The translations under genes and the position numbers were made by a program. From positions 46,767,854 to 46,831,853 of the forward strand of contig CM070520.1 of the NCBI GenBank assembly GCA_036346375.1: DNA of 64,000 nt, read 5' to 3'. This document shows, in pieces, positions 12,001-24,700 of the stretch. This DNA is from Guadua angustifolia. Its lineage: Eukaryota; Streptophyta; Magnoliopsida; Poales; Poaceae. The first letter of the stretch is position 1. Each line of letters starts with the position of its first letter. The notes under the pieces are model-generated. The model saw only the letters and a program-made list of their open reading frames with translations, was not told the DNA's origin and searched no databases.

Positions 12001-14856
12001 GAGTGACCCGACCACCATTCGGATCCACCGTATGCTGCACTATTTCGGGATCAACGCTAGTGCACACGGCTTAACATCGGTAAGCATCACATCATACACA
12101 ACGATAATAACAATAAGACTTCATTTATTTAATATAACTAGTGTATGATCTTATGATCACTTACATTTATTCGCCTCGTGAGGGCAAGACTAAGATGAAA
12201 TAAGACAAATGCAGCGGAAAATCGAGAAGACGAGTGACTCATCAAGACACCACAAAGCGATCGACAAGGCTTGGCCTAGTGACTCAAGGCCCACCGAAAG
12301 TCCTCCTCAAGCACAAAGCGATGACTCCTCCAATCGTTGTTGGTTTGTAAGCAAGGGTGAGTACACCAACACGACTCAACAAGTTGTGCATGTAATGCAT
12401 TTCTATTATATCTATATGCGTGCTTATTCCAAAGGAATGGCTAATGGCTCATAAGCAAGAAGCAAAGATTTTAAGAACAATACAGTACATAGATTGAAAA
12501 GACAATAAAACAAATAATATCAAGTAAATAGATTCAGTGATTCTCAAATAAACCCAAGTGTTCATCCTAAGTCAAATTCCCTTAATCACATGGCATCCTG
12601 CCATCCCACCCAGTTGTCCATTTTAATTAACTACCCCTCGACTGTAATTCTCGAGCATTGCTTAATACCGTGAGCACAGCTATCCGAATAGATTGTACAC
12701 TCGCAGAGGTTATGCACTTTACCCACACGATATAACCATGCACCACACAAAGTAACGATTATAACAGAGCCTTTATAATGCATCCTCTTAACCCGGTGCT
12801 ACCCGCTAAGGTTTCAACACCAAGGGCTAAAACCACCGCAACAGGCCCCCTCTTGCGCCATGTGAGTTTCCTCCAGAACCCCTGACTCACACCACCAAGA
12901 TAGCACTTTGTTAAGCATTTGCAAATTAGTCACTAGGCTGCCCCATAACAGACGATGTGGTCGCAAGTTTGACTCAGTCAAAGGCTCGCAAGGTTAAGTC
13001 CTTAGGATTGATTAAAGCAAGACATACACATACCCTCAGCTCCTTTGAGCCCACCTTGGCACACTTGCCCCTTCCACTTGCTTCAATCTAAAGTGATTAC
13101 CCTCCCGGTTGATTACCAAGCACCACGTGCTCTTCACAAATCAACTTGTTGCGTGACTCCGCTGTCACAACAACTCAATCTCTTTGTGCAACCACACATG
13201 GCCCACAAATTATCACCATGGTTCCATATTCCATTAGTCAAGATTATTAAACAATATCTCATGAACATGTGATGACGTGGCATGGCTAAGCATCTCTAAT
13301 TCGGTCTAACCATCCATGTTGATTTTCTATTAACCAACTATAATTAACCAACCTAGGGTGACAAGTGGATCATGGCATACAATTTAACAAGGTAGGGTGT
13401 AATTCAAGAGGGTATAATATCTAATCCCAATCTAAGTCAAAATCATTTGTACTCATGAAATAACAAGTGATAGGGTAAAACAAAATAGCATGCAATCTAA
13501 TTTATGGGTGCAACATGATCAAAGCACAACTTGCCTTCGTTAAGCTCCTGCTCCTGGTCTGGAAATAATTCTTGAGTTGTGAAATCCCCTTCCGAAGCCT
13601 CGCACAATTCCACGTCTACGCGAATCGAGAGAGAAAAGCAAATAAAAACCAAAACCAAAGAGCAAACAAATTCAAAAATTCAAATAAAAGTCACCATTAG
13701 AAATATCTCAATTTTACAAATTTTTAGGAATTTGAATCACCTCAATCGGAGTTCGTATGCAAAAGTTATAAGGTTTTGAAGTTTGAAAATCCTGAAAATA
13801 CCCTGAAAATAGAAATTCCGAATTTAGCGAATTATTTTTATATGGAAAAATCTGATTTTTCCGACGTCAGCTAGCCACGCAATGCCAACGCGGCGCCACC
13901 TCAGCAATGTGATGTACGTGGCAACACGTGTCAATGAAGTATTAACCCACCCCAGTTGATGACGTGGACAAATCTCGCGCGTTGATGGTTGATCGGACGG
14001 TTGAGAGGCTTCGCCCGACGATGTCGGACGCGGTGCAACCGTCGAGCTAAGGACGACGACGCCGGACGGCGCCCGCTGCGGACTCGCGACGAGAGGTAGC
14101 GGCACAAGCATCGCCTCAACGCGATTTAACTCATACCGCCTTCACGCGGCGGAAGAGTAACTCGACGACGGCGAACACGGCCAAGTCCTCGAACTCGGCT
14201 GGAAGGCTAGCGCTTCCTCAAGGCATCTCAATCAGGCGGCGTGAGGGAATCAAGGCGGCGGCTTAAGGTGAGTTTCGGGAGGGCTCGGGATCCTTTATAC
14301 CCCAAGTAGGTGCGGAGAATAAGGAAAGAAAACGGCGGCGGCAAGTTCGGTTTGGATACGGGCGGCGCGAGTCCGAAGTTAGACGATGACGCAACCGCTC
14401 GATGATCATCCGACGCCCGAGTTGCTTGAGGGTTTTATTTAGCGTCAGTGATGGAGGCCGTTGATTTGATCCAACGGCCGAGGTTAACCCTCCTGCTTTC
14501 CTATTCAAATTGCATGAGATGGGCCTGCTCATATCGTTCATTCCTTATTTTCCGAATTTCCTATTTTAAATAATCCGATTAAATGTTTTTATTTATTAAA
14601 GCATCAAAAATATTTAAAATTTCCAGAAAATTCTCAAAAATACTTTGAGACGTTCGGACTTTAATAAAATATTTTCACAAAACTTTATTTTGCAAATATC
14701 TTTTATAATTATTTCTTGACAAAAGATAATGTATTTTAATTCAAAAGAATTCAAATAAATCTCGAAAATCCAATAAAATCCAGAAAAATCATAAAATTCA
14801 TAAATGGCAATAAAATAATATTAATTAATTAAAAGCTAAAATTTTGGGATGTTACA
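12001..14856 (-). repeat. 3' LTR of the Del/Tekay element (about 2.86 kb)
   Basis: On the minus strand it starts TGTAACATCCCAAAATTTTAGC (from 14856), a start common in grass Del-type LTRs, directly after a polypurine tract. It ends with the block shared with 20436-20515. Lengths near 3 kb are usual for this lineage. No gene is visible inside; short frames at 12209-14541 are chance. Confidence 0.82.
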
Positions 14857-14869
14857 AACCTCCCCTTAA
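14857..14869 (-). other. Polypurine tract
   Basis: Minus strand TTAAGGGGAGGTT directly before the TGTAACATCC LTR start; it primes plus-strand DNA synthesis. Confidence 0.8.
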
Positions 14870-14939
14870 CGGAATCTCGATTGCGAGATTAGGGCCGATT
14901 AGAGAATAGGTTTGGGAATTACGCCTTCAAATCGCCTTT

Positions 14940-16700
14940 CACGCCTCCCAAAGTTGCCTCATTTTTCGAATGATTACTCCATTGGACTCGCAAAGCGAGT
15001 GGACTTGTTTACGTCCCGCGATCCATTACCTCCAAAATCTTAATAGGTCGCTCTTTATAAGTCAAATCCTCCCGCAACTCAATAGCCTCCAACGGCTCTC
15101 GTCACCGGCACTCAAGACATTTCTTGAGTGTGATACATGGAACACGCTATGCATTCCTCGCCAATGACTCGCAACTCTAATCGATAAGCAACTCTCTCGA
15201 CGGCTCAATATCTTAAACGGCTCCATTAAACTCAGGTGCAAGCTTCCTTTGACATGGAACCTCTTAACACCTTTAAGGAGTAACCCTAAGGTACACATAA
15301 TCATTGGGCTCAAAACTCAAGTCACGACGGCGATTATCCGATAACTCTTCTCGCTTTGATCACATTGTTTTCAACCTTTCTCGATCATGGCAACTTGCTC
15401 TTCACCTCCCTAAGAATCTTGTGTCCAAACATCGAACGCTCTCTGTCTCATTCCAATTCAACGAGTACGATGTGCCTCGCCCATACAAGGCTTCATACGG
15501 TGACATTTGCAAGCTAGCTCGTAACTATTGTTATAATCGAACTCGCATACTGGCAAACATTTATCCCAAGATGTCTTTGTATGATATCGCACATGCTCTC
15601 AACATATCCTCCAAAATCGATTAACCTCTCATCCACCATCTGCTCATGGATGGTAAGCGGTGCTAAAGTTCAAGCGAGTATCCATCGCTTCATGCAACTT
15701 GTCCCAAAATCTCGAGGTAAACTATGTACCTCGATCCGACACGATTTTCTTGGGCACACCATGTAAGCACACAATCCTCGACATGTATAACTCTGCCAAT
15801 TTATCTCCGGAATAAGTTGTCTTCACCGGGATGAAGTGAGCGACTTTAGTCAATCGGTCAATGATCACCCATATAGAGTCATAACCTCTCTGAGTCTTGG
15901 GCAATCCTGTGATAAAGTCCATTCCAATCTCCTCCCACTTCCATTCTCGAATCTTTAATCTACCGCAATAATCCAAATGGCTCGATGCATCGCCTTCACC
16001 CTCCGCATACATCACACAATGCTACATGCTCTGCGACTTCACGCTCATGTTAGGCCACCAAAATCTTCCCTTAAGATCCCGATACATCTTGGCACTTCTG
16101 GATGGATAGAATATTGGAATCGTGGGCCTCCTCAAGAATCAATCGCTAAGCTCCTTCTCGTTAAGCACACAACCGACCCTTGAACCAAAGGGTTCCTTGC
16201 TCATCTATCGAGAAATCCTCGCCTAACCCTTCATCTTTCTTGGACTTGATTCGCCGATCTTCTCATCCTTACTCGCTTATCCCCGATTTGATCCTCCAAA
16301 CTTGGTTTCACTTCCAATGCAAAGAAGAAATCCTTATGTACAACTTCCAATCTCAACTTCAAATTCTTCACACAACTCCCACCGCTTGCTCACCACCAAT
16401 GAATTCACATTATGACTCTTTCGACTCAAGGCGTCGGCCACCACATTAGTTTTTCCAGATGATAATGGATTCCAACATTATAATCCTTTATCAATTCCAA
16501 CCATCTCTCTCGCCTCATGTTAAGATCCGACCGAGTGAATATATACTTCAAACTCTTATAGTCCGTGTATATCTCACATCTATTTCCGATGAGATAATGA
16601 CGCCACATCTTTAAAGCATGCACTACTACCGCTAACTCCAAGTCATGTGTGGGTAATTCCTTCATGCGCCTCAATCGCTTTGATGCGAGGCCACCACCTT
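14940..16700 (-). pseudogene. Del/Tekay RNase H, integrase and chromodomain-like C-terminus
   Basis: RNase H at 16674-16426 (THDLELAVVVHALKMWRHYL; TDYKSLKYIFT). Integrase core at about 16015-15722 (EWKWEEIGMDFITGLPKTQR; WVIIDRLTKVAHFIPVK; IVSDRG, giving the first two catalytic aspartates). The GPY-type end is at 15313-15062 (ERWLELIKDYN is upstream in RNase H; VFHVSHSRN here). Near 15060-14950 a chromodomain-like segment reads ERPIKILEVMDRGT then VQWSNHS in one frame with a stop between. Chromodomains of this lineage guide integration into heterochromatin. Stops and shifts are frequent, for example between 15722 and 15313. Confidence 0.83.
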
Positions 16701-16941
16701 GCCATTCTCATTAACACACATCAAGACATTGCGCGATGCGCCACAAGAGATGTCAAACTGTTCGCACATCCGCAATACTAACACAGGGCGATGTTAATCT
16801 CTTCTTCAACTCTTGAAAACTATTCTCGCACTCAGGCGTCCATGCAAACTTTTTCTCCTTTTTCAACAATTGCGGAGAGGTCTTGTAATCGTCGAAAATC
16901 CTTCAATGAATCGGCGGTAATATCCCGCCATTCCCGTAAAA

Positions 16942-19046
16942 CTACGGATCGTGCAGGATCGTCTTCGGTTGCTCCCAATTCATTACAGCTTCTACTTTAC
17001 TTGGATCTACGGCAATTCCTTTAGCGGTCATTACATGGCCAAGGAATTCCACCTTCTCCTTCCAAAAGTCACACTTGCTGAACTTGGCATATAATTCTTG
17101 ATCACGCAACCTTTCCAAAACCAATCTCAAATGCTTGTCATGCTCTTTCTTCCATCTTGGAATACACTAGGATATCATCAATAAAGACAACCACAAACTT
17201 GTCCAAATATTCCATGAACACCTTGTTCATGAGGTTCATGAAATAGGTCAGCATTGGTTAACCCAAATGACATGATCAGAACTCATAATGTCCGTGAACG
17301 GGTTGAAAATGCTGTCTTCGGAATGTCCTCCGCTCTAATCCTCAACTGATGATAACCTGATCGAAGATCTATCTTGGAGAAAACTGCTGCTCCCTTCAAC
17401 TGATCAAACAAATCATCAATTCTCGGCAAAGGGTATTTATTCTTGATTGTTACTTCATTAAGTGCACGATAATCGATGCACATTCTTAAACTTCCATCTT
17501 TCTTCCTAACGAACAAAACTGGCGCTCCCCACGGGGAAGAACTTGGCCGAATGAAACCTTTCTCTAACAATTCCTCAATTTGCTTCTTCATCTCCACCAA
17601 TTCGTCAGTTGGCATCCGATATGGCCTCTTCGCTATTGGTGCTGTTCCAGGTACCAACTCTATGACAAACTCGATGTCCCTATCTGGCGGCATGCCAGGT
17701 AAGTCCTCAGGAAATACTTTCGGATAATCTCTAGCTACCGGCACATCCTCCAAATTAACCACCTTCACATTGTTGATCATCAACTGACCATCACGGACTG
17801 TGGTAGCCTGCACTTCCACCCTTTCACCATTAGGGTTTTCTAAGGTCACCATCCTTTGGCCACAATCCAACATAGCCTTGTGCTTTGACAGCCAATCCAT
17901 CCCCAAGATAACATCTAAGGTTTGGGTATCTAGCAAGATGAGATTCGCTAGGAACTCTATCCCATTCATAAGCAACTTAACTCCTAGACACCCAAGGTTA
18001 GATTGAAGTTCCGATCCTGGGGTTTGTACTAGAAGCACACATTTAAGATTCTTAACAGCAAATCCATTCTTCAATGCAAAACTCCGAGAAACAAACGAAT
18101 GCGAAGCTCCAGAATCAAATAAAACTGTAGCCGGTACTGAGTTAACTAGGAACTTACCCAGTACGACATCCAATGCCTCCTGAGCTCCATCAGCAGTGAT
18201 GTGGTTGATCCTTCCACGTACCGTGGTCTGAGGCGACGCTCCCGACTGCACTGACGCTCGGTTCCCTCCTGTTACCAGAGTTTTAGCTGGGGTATTGCTC
18301 AAATTGAATGATGGGGTGATCCTCCTTCTTCGGACACTTATTGGCGAAATGCCCAAGCTCATGGCACGCGAAGCATCTTCTAGCATCCGGCTGCTGACTT
18401 CCTGATCCTGCATTGCCCATTGGTGCTGGAGTCTAAAATCCTTGATTAGCGGGGCGAGGTGTTGGAACTGGTGCCTGCTTGGCAACTGAGGCTGAATCCT
18501 GGCAAACTGCTGAGGTGTCATCCTCAACCTGAGATGATTTGGCCGCCCTGCTTGACTAGCCATCCTGCGCTTGCGGTCCTCACCCAACTCCTTGCGCTTA
18601 TCCTCAAGGATCAAAGCCTTATTGACCAACTCCTGAAAGTCAGGAAAAGTGTGGGTGATCAATCCCACCTGCAGTCCTGAGTCTAGTCCTTTCAGAAAGC
18701 GGGACTGTCTGGCCTTGTCCGTGGCCACATCCTCAGGTGCATAGCGTGCCAACTGAGTAAACTTATTCAGATACTCAACCACTGACTGGCCTCCTTGCTT
18801 CAAAGCCCTAAACTCCTCCTTCTTGAGATCCATCATCCCTTCTGGCACATGATATCGATTTAAAAGCGCTTGAAAACTCCTCCCATGTGATCTCTGTGGG
18901 GGCTTCATGCGGCAAGGCAGAGTTCTCCCACCATTCTCGCAATGTTCCTTCCGGTGGTGTGAAGCATACAACACCTTTTCATTGCCCTCACATTGCGTGA
19001 TGTGCGGCTTCTTCTCCATGGTTCTCAACCAATCGTCGGCCTCCAA
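16942..19046 (-). pseudogene. Del/Tekay gag-protease-RT
   Basis: A long open stretch, 19046-17283, begins in gag (EADDWLRTMEKK; FRALKQGGQSVVEYLNKFTQ). It runs through protease (VLFDSGASHSFVSRSF; LGMDWLSKH) and into RT (RMCIDYRALNEVTIKNKYPL; FSKIDLRSGYHQLRI). RT continues in pieces to 16942 (FSKCDFWKEKVEFLGHV). The zinc knuckle CFACHELGHFANKC is present near 18385-18340 but in a different frame from the surrounding open frame, so at least two compensating shifts lie around 18300-18470. The YVDD box region near 17200 is also broken. As a family it provides the particle protein, a maturation protease and polymerase. Confidence 0.88.
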
Positions 19047-20416
19047 TGGATTGACATTACCCGAGAATGTCGGGAGGACGAGTTCTCATGAAATCAGCCA
19101 ATTTGGAGTGGTTACGTGGCCTATTGTTGCCTTCTTTGGCATTGTTTGCAGCACTTTGCGCCTCGCCATGTTCTCGTGATTCACGATCATCGCTCGTGAT
19201 AAGCCGAGTCTCATGCGACTATAAAGGCTCCCAAATTCTGCACATCTATGGTGGTCTTTGGTTGAGTTGGGGTCCGTCATTGTCATTCCAATGAGACCAC
19301 TTCTCGATGCTCGTTGTTGCCACGAGTGTTCACCATCCGCTTAGGTTAGGAGAGGGTAGAAGTAGCACAGATGAGATATAAGAATCTCTAAAGCGGGGAA
19401 ACAGTTTAACCCAAACTTTATCATTTTATTAAAATACTTGGTATGGTTGCTTACATAAGCCTAAAAGCTTTGCAACGATAATCTTGCACACTCAAAGAAA
19501 CAATAAAATCCAAACTAAACACTCAACCTTAACGCCTATTACAATTGGTAATGCTATCTTATGGACGCGACTCAACATTCGAGTCTCAACTTAAGACTCC
19601 CACTTCTTCACCAAATTCTCCTGGGTATGTTGGTGGGTGGGTTGGAGCTAACGTGAACCGGTTCGTGTCTTGCCACGAGATGTACCTCCCGCTCTCGCAA
19701 AGGCCTCCTCAAGCTCCATAATCCTTGCGAGAAGCAACTTGGGTATCGTGCAATTCCTTCTCGGTGACTCGGAGAGCTTCATATACCGCCTTGAGTTCTT
19801 CACCGTATCCTTGGCGTGGTCCTCTGTCTTTCATGCCAAATGTGCAAGATGCATCTTTGTGGTAGCATCCTCCTCTCGAGCAACACGCCGGCGCCTGTAG
19901 CTCGTTGCGAGGGTGGAGTCGAACACGGTGTTGTCCGGCTCATGGTCAGTCAGTCGCAGATCCTCCGAAGGCACGCCGCCGGCTTCTGAATACCGATCTC
20001 AAACGTGTCCTCCTTACGGTGATGTTGATAGGTTGGCTTGCTTTTTCATTGTCTCTCGCGAGATTAGAAGTGTGCACACTACTCCTCTTGTGGCTTTGTT
20101 GATGATCCAATTCTGCCTCGATACATTGGCCTCAGGTGAAGCCTCCCAATACTTGGAGCACTCTCCATAGCTCATGCCAACATAACCACCCTCACGCCTC
20201 CAGATAAACGGGCTTGTCCTCATCTATTCAAAAGGAAATAGATAAGTCCTCAATCTTCAAACGGTCTCTCGAAAAATTTGGGGTAAATTTCCAAAGAAAG
20301 GTAAGGAGTAGAGAATAAGACGAGTCAAGAATGTTGTCTTTAGTCAAATTTAGGTTTTCTTTTAGAAAATAGTTTTGGACACTCTACCAACTAGGGCCAA
20401 GACCTACAACAAGATA
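19047..20416 (-). other. Leader and upstream gag region of the Del/Tekay element
   Basis: About 1.4 kb between primer site and readable gag. It contains a degenerate short frame whose pieces (minus strand near 19800-19660: EKELHDTQVASRKDYG, then basic text) match the region at 39470-39560 in the related fragment on the plus strand. A gag N-terminal part lies near 19290-19086 in broken frames. No intact gene. Confidence 0.6.
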
Positions 20417-20430
20417 TGCTCGATACTACC
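20417..20430 (-). other. Primer-binding site candidate (Del/Tekay)
   Basis: Minus strand GGTAGTATCGAGCA resembles the TGGTATCAGAGC initiator-methionine site with substitutions. It lies just inside the 5' LTR remnant. Confidence 0.6.
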
Positions 20431-20435
20431 TCTTC

Positions 20436-20515
20436 AGAGTGACCCGACCACCAATTGGATCCACCGTATGCCGCGACTATTCCTGTGATCAACGCTAGTG
20501 CACACGGCTTAACAT
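20436..20515 (-). repeat. 5' LTR remnant of the Del/Tekay element
   Basis: About 80 bp that match 12001-12078 with a handful of mismatches. After cttaacatcg the two copies diverge completely, so the rest of this LTR has been deleted or replaced. Confidence 0.8.
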
Positions 20516-22490
20516 CGCCCGTGATCGGGCCGCCTCGTCCATCACCCTCCTCCGTGCCTGGAGGGTGTCACGGACGTCGTGGCTGTCGCCCAGGCGTTGG
20601 CGCACCGGACTGCGCGAGGCCTAGGGTCGCTCAGGGGGCGTGCTGCTTTCCTGCAGACTCGGGTGGCTCGAGGAAGCCCCCGAGGGGTGGGAGCCGGAAC
20701 CTTGCATGTGCCGGATGAAGAAGACGCTCCACCAGCCCGGAGGTTCTGCATGGGCCTTGGCCTCCGGGTCCGTTGGCTCGGGGATGCCGCGGAGCAACAT
20801 TGCCGCTGCAGCGACATTTTGACTAGCGTGGGGGAAGAACAGAGGACCGTTAGACCCCTCAGCCAGTTGGTGGTGGACCAGCGTCTTGGCGTCAAGCTTG
20901 CTGGGCGCCAGCGCTTAGGGGCTCTCGCTGAACTGCTCCGGTCGGCTCGAGTTTGTCCGGTGAGCCTTTTGAGCCTCCGGTGTTCACGCGTTGTTGCCGA
21001 AGCTCAGCGTGGTGAGCTCGAGGTCCTCTTCGCCTGCCCTCCAAGGCCGGGCGGCGTGTTCTCGGACTCCACGGGGTTGCTTGGCGAACTGCCACGCCTC
21101 GCCATGTTGCACTTCGCGCGAGTACAAGTCGTCTGTAGTGTGCTCGCGTCCGGCCGGAGTCGTCGCCGGAGGAGACCTCCAGCAGCTTCAGGACGGAGGT
21201 GGCGATAGCTTGACCATCGCCATTTAATCGCGAGCCCGCGGAGGGCGGCGCCGCCGTTAGGGCTCACGCGCTTGTTGTTGCTGAGACGGCGCAGAAAGCG
21301 CCCAAGCCTTGGCGTCGGTGATAGGTCCAGCTCTGGCGGAGGCTCGACTGAGAGGTGACGGGCGCGGCGTGAGCTCTTCACGGAGTGGCGGCGAAGTCGA
21401 GGAGCCGGAAGCGATCCGGCCCCTAGCGAAACACGCCATTGCGGTGAAGAAAGCCATCAAGGAGGTGATCGAGTCCTGAGGCGAAGACAATGGCGCACGA
21501 GGCCCCTACCGGCGCACTAACCGCTCGGTGTTTCAGCATAACCTGCAAGTAAATTTGTAAGTATAATGACGCGCTCCCTCTCCTTGAATGGTTAGACGAA
21601 GGGAGCCCAAGATTTATCTCGTTCGGTGAATATCCCCACGCCCGATTAGGTGGTGGTTTTGTATTGCTCGAGTGTAATTGACTACACGGGATTACAAGTG
21701 GTTGCTAGGACAGGCCCCTAGCGTTACGTCCGAGAGGGAAAGCTTTAATGTTAGCCTAGGCCGGATGGTTCGGATTATGGATGCGATGCTCGATCGGGTG
21801 TGTATGGGGAATGCTCGTTGTTCTTCCTTTAAGGGCCCTGCCTCCCTTTATATAGGTGGAGGGGGCAGGTTACACAGGAGTTTTGGAGAGAAAAGTTAGG
21901 GGTACGCTACGTCCGGGAGTCGCTGGTCTTGGTCTTGATGACCGACAGGCTTCGTGCCCCATCTTGGGTTGGTAGACACAACGGTCAGTGTTCCATAGAA
22001 GGTGCTTGCCCTCCAAGACTGTCGACAAGGACGCAAATCACGCCGCTGGCTCGGGCGCCGCGGAGCGAAGCGTGTCTCCATTGCATAGGAGGGGACGGGT
22101 GCCACTGTGGTGGCCCCCGCCACCTTATGAAGGAGCCACCTACCCCAAAGATGGCCGTCGTGGTCCACGGGCGGGCGATCACTCGTGGTCGATCGGCCGG
22201 GCGTGGCGAAGGTTACCGAGCTGAGGCTCGCTGGGGCCTGCCCAAAGCGGGCCTGAACTGGGGCGCCCGGTCTCGGGTCTAGGTCGAACTGCTTGGGCGC
22301 TGGACAGTGGTCTAGGCAGAGAGTCTGATGGGCGCGATCAGGTCTAGGCCGGAGCACGTGGGGCGTCTGACCGTGTCCTGGTCGGAGTTCCCATGGTGGG
22401 CTGGACCAAGCTGGGACCTTCTGGGTCTGAAGGAGGCCCAAGGCCCCTCCAAAGACTCGACATCACCGCCATCCTGCCGCAAACACCCAT
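20516..22490. other. GC-rich LTR-retrotransposon-like DNA, unclassified
   Basis: High GC with long but biased open frames on both strands (for example 20579-21208 plus, 20895-20542 minus). None has clear domain features. The plus strand near 21310-21478 reads like the end of a helical protein (LAKHAIAVKKAIKEVIES followed by a stop), similar in style to the antisense coiled-coil proteins of grass gypsy elements. The right part (about 21530-22487) looks like an LTR in minus orientation, with a TATA box and a possible TGTTTGCGGC start at about 22485. I cannot assign it to a family. Confidence 0.45.
21841..21854 (-). promoter_or_regulatory. TATA box candidate in LTR-like DNA
   Basis: Minus strand TATATAAAGGGAGG in an otherwise GC-rich setting; a classic TATA box with purine-rich flank, as in LTR promoters. 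Confidence 0.6.
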
Positions 22491-22491
22491 C

Positions 22492-22558
22492 AATTAACTC
22501 AACTTCATACTACACTCGGTGCTGCTTACTTCTAATCAAAGCAGGATTACAACTAATA
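22492..22558 (-). repeat. 3' LTR stub of the copia element
   Basis: Minus strand TATTAGTTGTAATCCTGC..., preceded by purine-rich TTAAGGAGAG (polypurine tract). It is nearly identical to the start of the 5' LTR at 27214, then breaks off at 22492 where GC-rich DNA begins. Confidence 0.82.
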
Positions 22559-22559
22559 C

Positions 22560-23520
22560 TCTCCTTAATCTCGACTTTGTCATGCGATACTCCTAACTCC
22601 AAAGAGTTCTCATCTCTTCAAATTTGATTTTCCCAAGTGCCTTAGTAAGTACGCTAGTAGCACATTGCTCATCTCAGGTCGACAAACTCAACAAATGATT
22701 ATGCCATTGTCAACACACTCTCTTATGAAGTGATATTTAGTATCTATATGCTTGTTTCTACCATGGAACATGTGGTTCTTCATTAGCGCGATTGTCGACT
22801 TATTATCCACCAAGAAACCACTTGTTTTGTGCGCCATATCGCTTCATGAGCAAACTCCTCAACCAAGTCGCTCGGCATGCGCAGTCAGAGTGTAGCCATA
22901 AATTCGCCGCATACGCACGATAACGCCGATAGTTTACTTTTGCGAGCTCCACGCGATTGGTCCTCCCATGAGGTAGAACACCAGCCGGCCGTGCTTCTTC
23001 ATTATCCGGGTCACTTGCGAGGTTCTTTGTCGCTATACCCAACTAGTTCGCTATTTAGCCACCTCTGAATGTAATGCCAAAGTTAATGACACCTTTAACA
23101 TACCTTAAAATGTGTTTAACACCGAGGTGACTTTGCTTCGGTGATTGCATGTGTCCGCTACCATTCCCACCGAGTATGCCAAATCAGAGGCGAGTATGTG
23201 TCGTATCTCAGTAGCCTATGAAGCCGATACTCCATTGGATCTACCGGCTGTTCCACGCCATCCTTTCCTCACCGAGCTTGCTCCATTGGAACCTTTGATG
23301 GATTACGTCTCTCATCCCTCACTGCTCCAAAACACGCTTTGCATATGAGGTCCGCTTTAGGGTGATTCCTCCCTGCCCTGTTTTACCTCTATGCCCAGAT
23401 AGTATGTAAGAAGTCCCAAATCACTCATTTCAAATTTATTTCTCATTTGTTCTTTGAACTTTCCAATCTCTTCCTCACTTGCTCCGTGACTATCAAGTCA
23501 TCAACATATACTCGACGATT
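22560..23520 (-). pseudogene. copia RT end and RNase H, degraded
   Basis: Only scattered similarity remains between the RT core and the 3' LTR. The reading frame is broken many times and no long frame is open. Position and order (after RT, before the polypurine tract) identify it as the RNase H region. Confidence 0.55.
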
Positions 23521-24466
23521 AACATGCCTCCGATTCTCTTTTGTAGACCGCCTGTTCTTGAGGACACTTATGAAACCCAAGTTCTCTCAAGGTCTTGTCA
23601 AGTTTAATATTCCAAGCTCTAGGTGCTTGCCGTAAGCCATAAAGAGCCTTTGATAACTTGTATACTTTCTTCTCATTGTTCTTGCATATGAAACCTTCTG
23701 GTTGAGTGACATAGACCTCTTCCTGGAGTTCACCGTTTAGAAAGGCAGTTTTCACGTCGAGGTGATGTACTGTCCACCCCTTTTGAGCTGCTAGAGCCAG
23801 GATCATCCTCACTGTCTCCATTCTTGCAACCGGGATGAAAACTTCTTCAAAATCTACCCCCTTCTGCTGCACATATCCTTTGGCCACAAGTCTTGCTTTG
23901 TGCTTCACAATTGCACCGGATGCATCCTTCTTTAGCTTGTAAATCTACTTGAGGCCGATTGGTTTCACTCCACTTGGACAGTCTGTCAATGTCCAAGTCT
24001 TATTCTTCTGGATTGAATCAACCTCTTGTTGCATTGCCTCCTTCCAGGCCTTCTCTCCTACTGCTTCTTTGAAGGAAGTTGGTTCCTCCAATGCAGCTAG
24101 GTGTAGCGCTTCATATGTTTGTAGCCCTTCTGTTTCCTCATATATTTCGGCAAGTGAACGCATCTTTAATGGTGGCGTCTTTGGAGAAGACTCCAAGAGC
24201 GTCCCTGTTGAACTCTGCGGAGACGAAGTTGGGGTGGCTTCAACCGAATGTGCAGGGGTTTGTTCCATACCTGAAGTTGATTGCAACAGGGATTCGACTG
24301 GTTCTTCGTCACCCTCATTTGATGTGTCTGCTTCTGAAGTTTGTTGTTGTATGCTTGCAGTCGGTTGTTGCTCACCCACTTCTACCGGATACTCTACAGT
24401 GAATACAGGTGATCTTTCCTCTGCTAGCCAATCCCATTTGCATTTCTCTTTTTCATCAAAAACCAC
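23519..24466 (-). pseudogene. copia reverse transcriptase
   Basis: Two open pieces, 24466-23945 and 23908-23519. The first is a Ser/Pro/Glu-rich linker ending in the start of RT (EAMQQEVDSIQKNKTWTL). The second carries KARLVAKGYVQQKGVDFEEV, HHLDVKTAFLNGELQEEVYV and KLSKALYGLRQAPRAW, all hallmarks of copia RT. Between them a single TAG at about 23948 replaces the tryptophan usually found in the K-W-I/V-Y-K motif. The YVDD box lies in the degraded part beyond 23519. It would copy the element RNA into DNA inside particles. Confidence 0.88.
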
Positions 24467-24700
24467 GTCTCAGCTTATGCAGATTTTCTTGCTTACTGGA
24501 TCGAGAAGACGATATGCCTTACTGCCTTCCTTGATTCCCAGATGGATCATTATCTTGCTGCGATCATCCAATTTCCGAGTATGGATTGCCGGCACTTTGG
24601 CATAGGCTTTGCAACCGAAGACGCAAATCTGTTCAAGGTTAGGTTTTCTACCCTTCCAGAGCTCGTAGGGTGTAGCTCCCTTTATTGCTTTCGTCGGTAC

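Larger units (their letters stand above)
12001..20515 (-). mobile_element. Del/Tekay-type chromovirus (Ty3/gypsy)
   Basis: A minus-strand LTR retrotransposon. From right to left: a short 5' LTR remnant (20436-20515), primer site, long leader, gag, protease, RT, RNase H, integrase, a chromodomain-like C-terminus, polypurine tract and a long 3' LTR (12001-14856). The last bases of both LTRs match (gagtgacccgaccacca... to ...cacacggcttaacatcg). The 5' LTR is cut after about 80 bp. The insertion lies within the RT start of the GC-rich gypsy element. Stops and frameshifts in pol make it non-functional. Confidence 0.86.

Noticed and set aside
20579..21208. 209-codon plus-strand frame
   Set aside because: Arg/Ala/Gly-rich and overlapping open frames on the other strand; no domain. 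Kept only as part of an unclassified block.
8549..22490. 20516-22490 as the far half of the GC-rich gypsy element at 8549-12000
   Set aside because: The LTR-like DNA at 21530-22487 does not resemble the LTR at 8549-9178, and no RT continuation is found.
23949..24605. 218-codon plus-strand frame
   Set aside because: Lies exactly opposite the copia integrase-RT linker, which has clear copia motifs at both ends.
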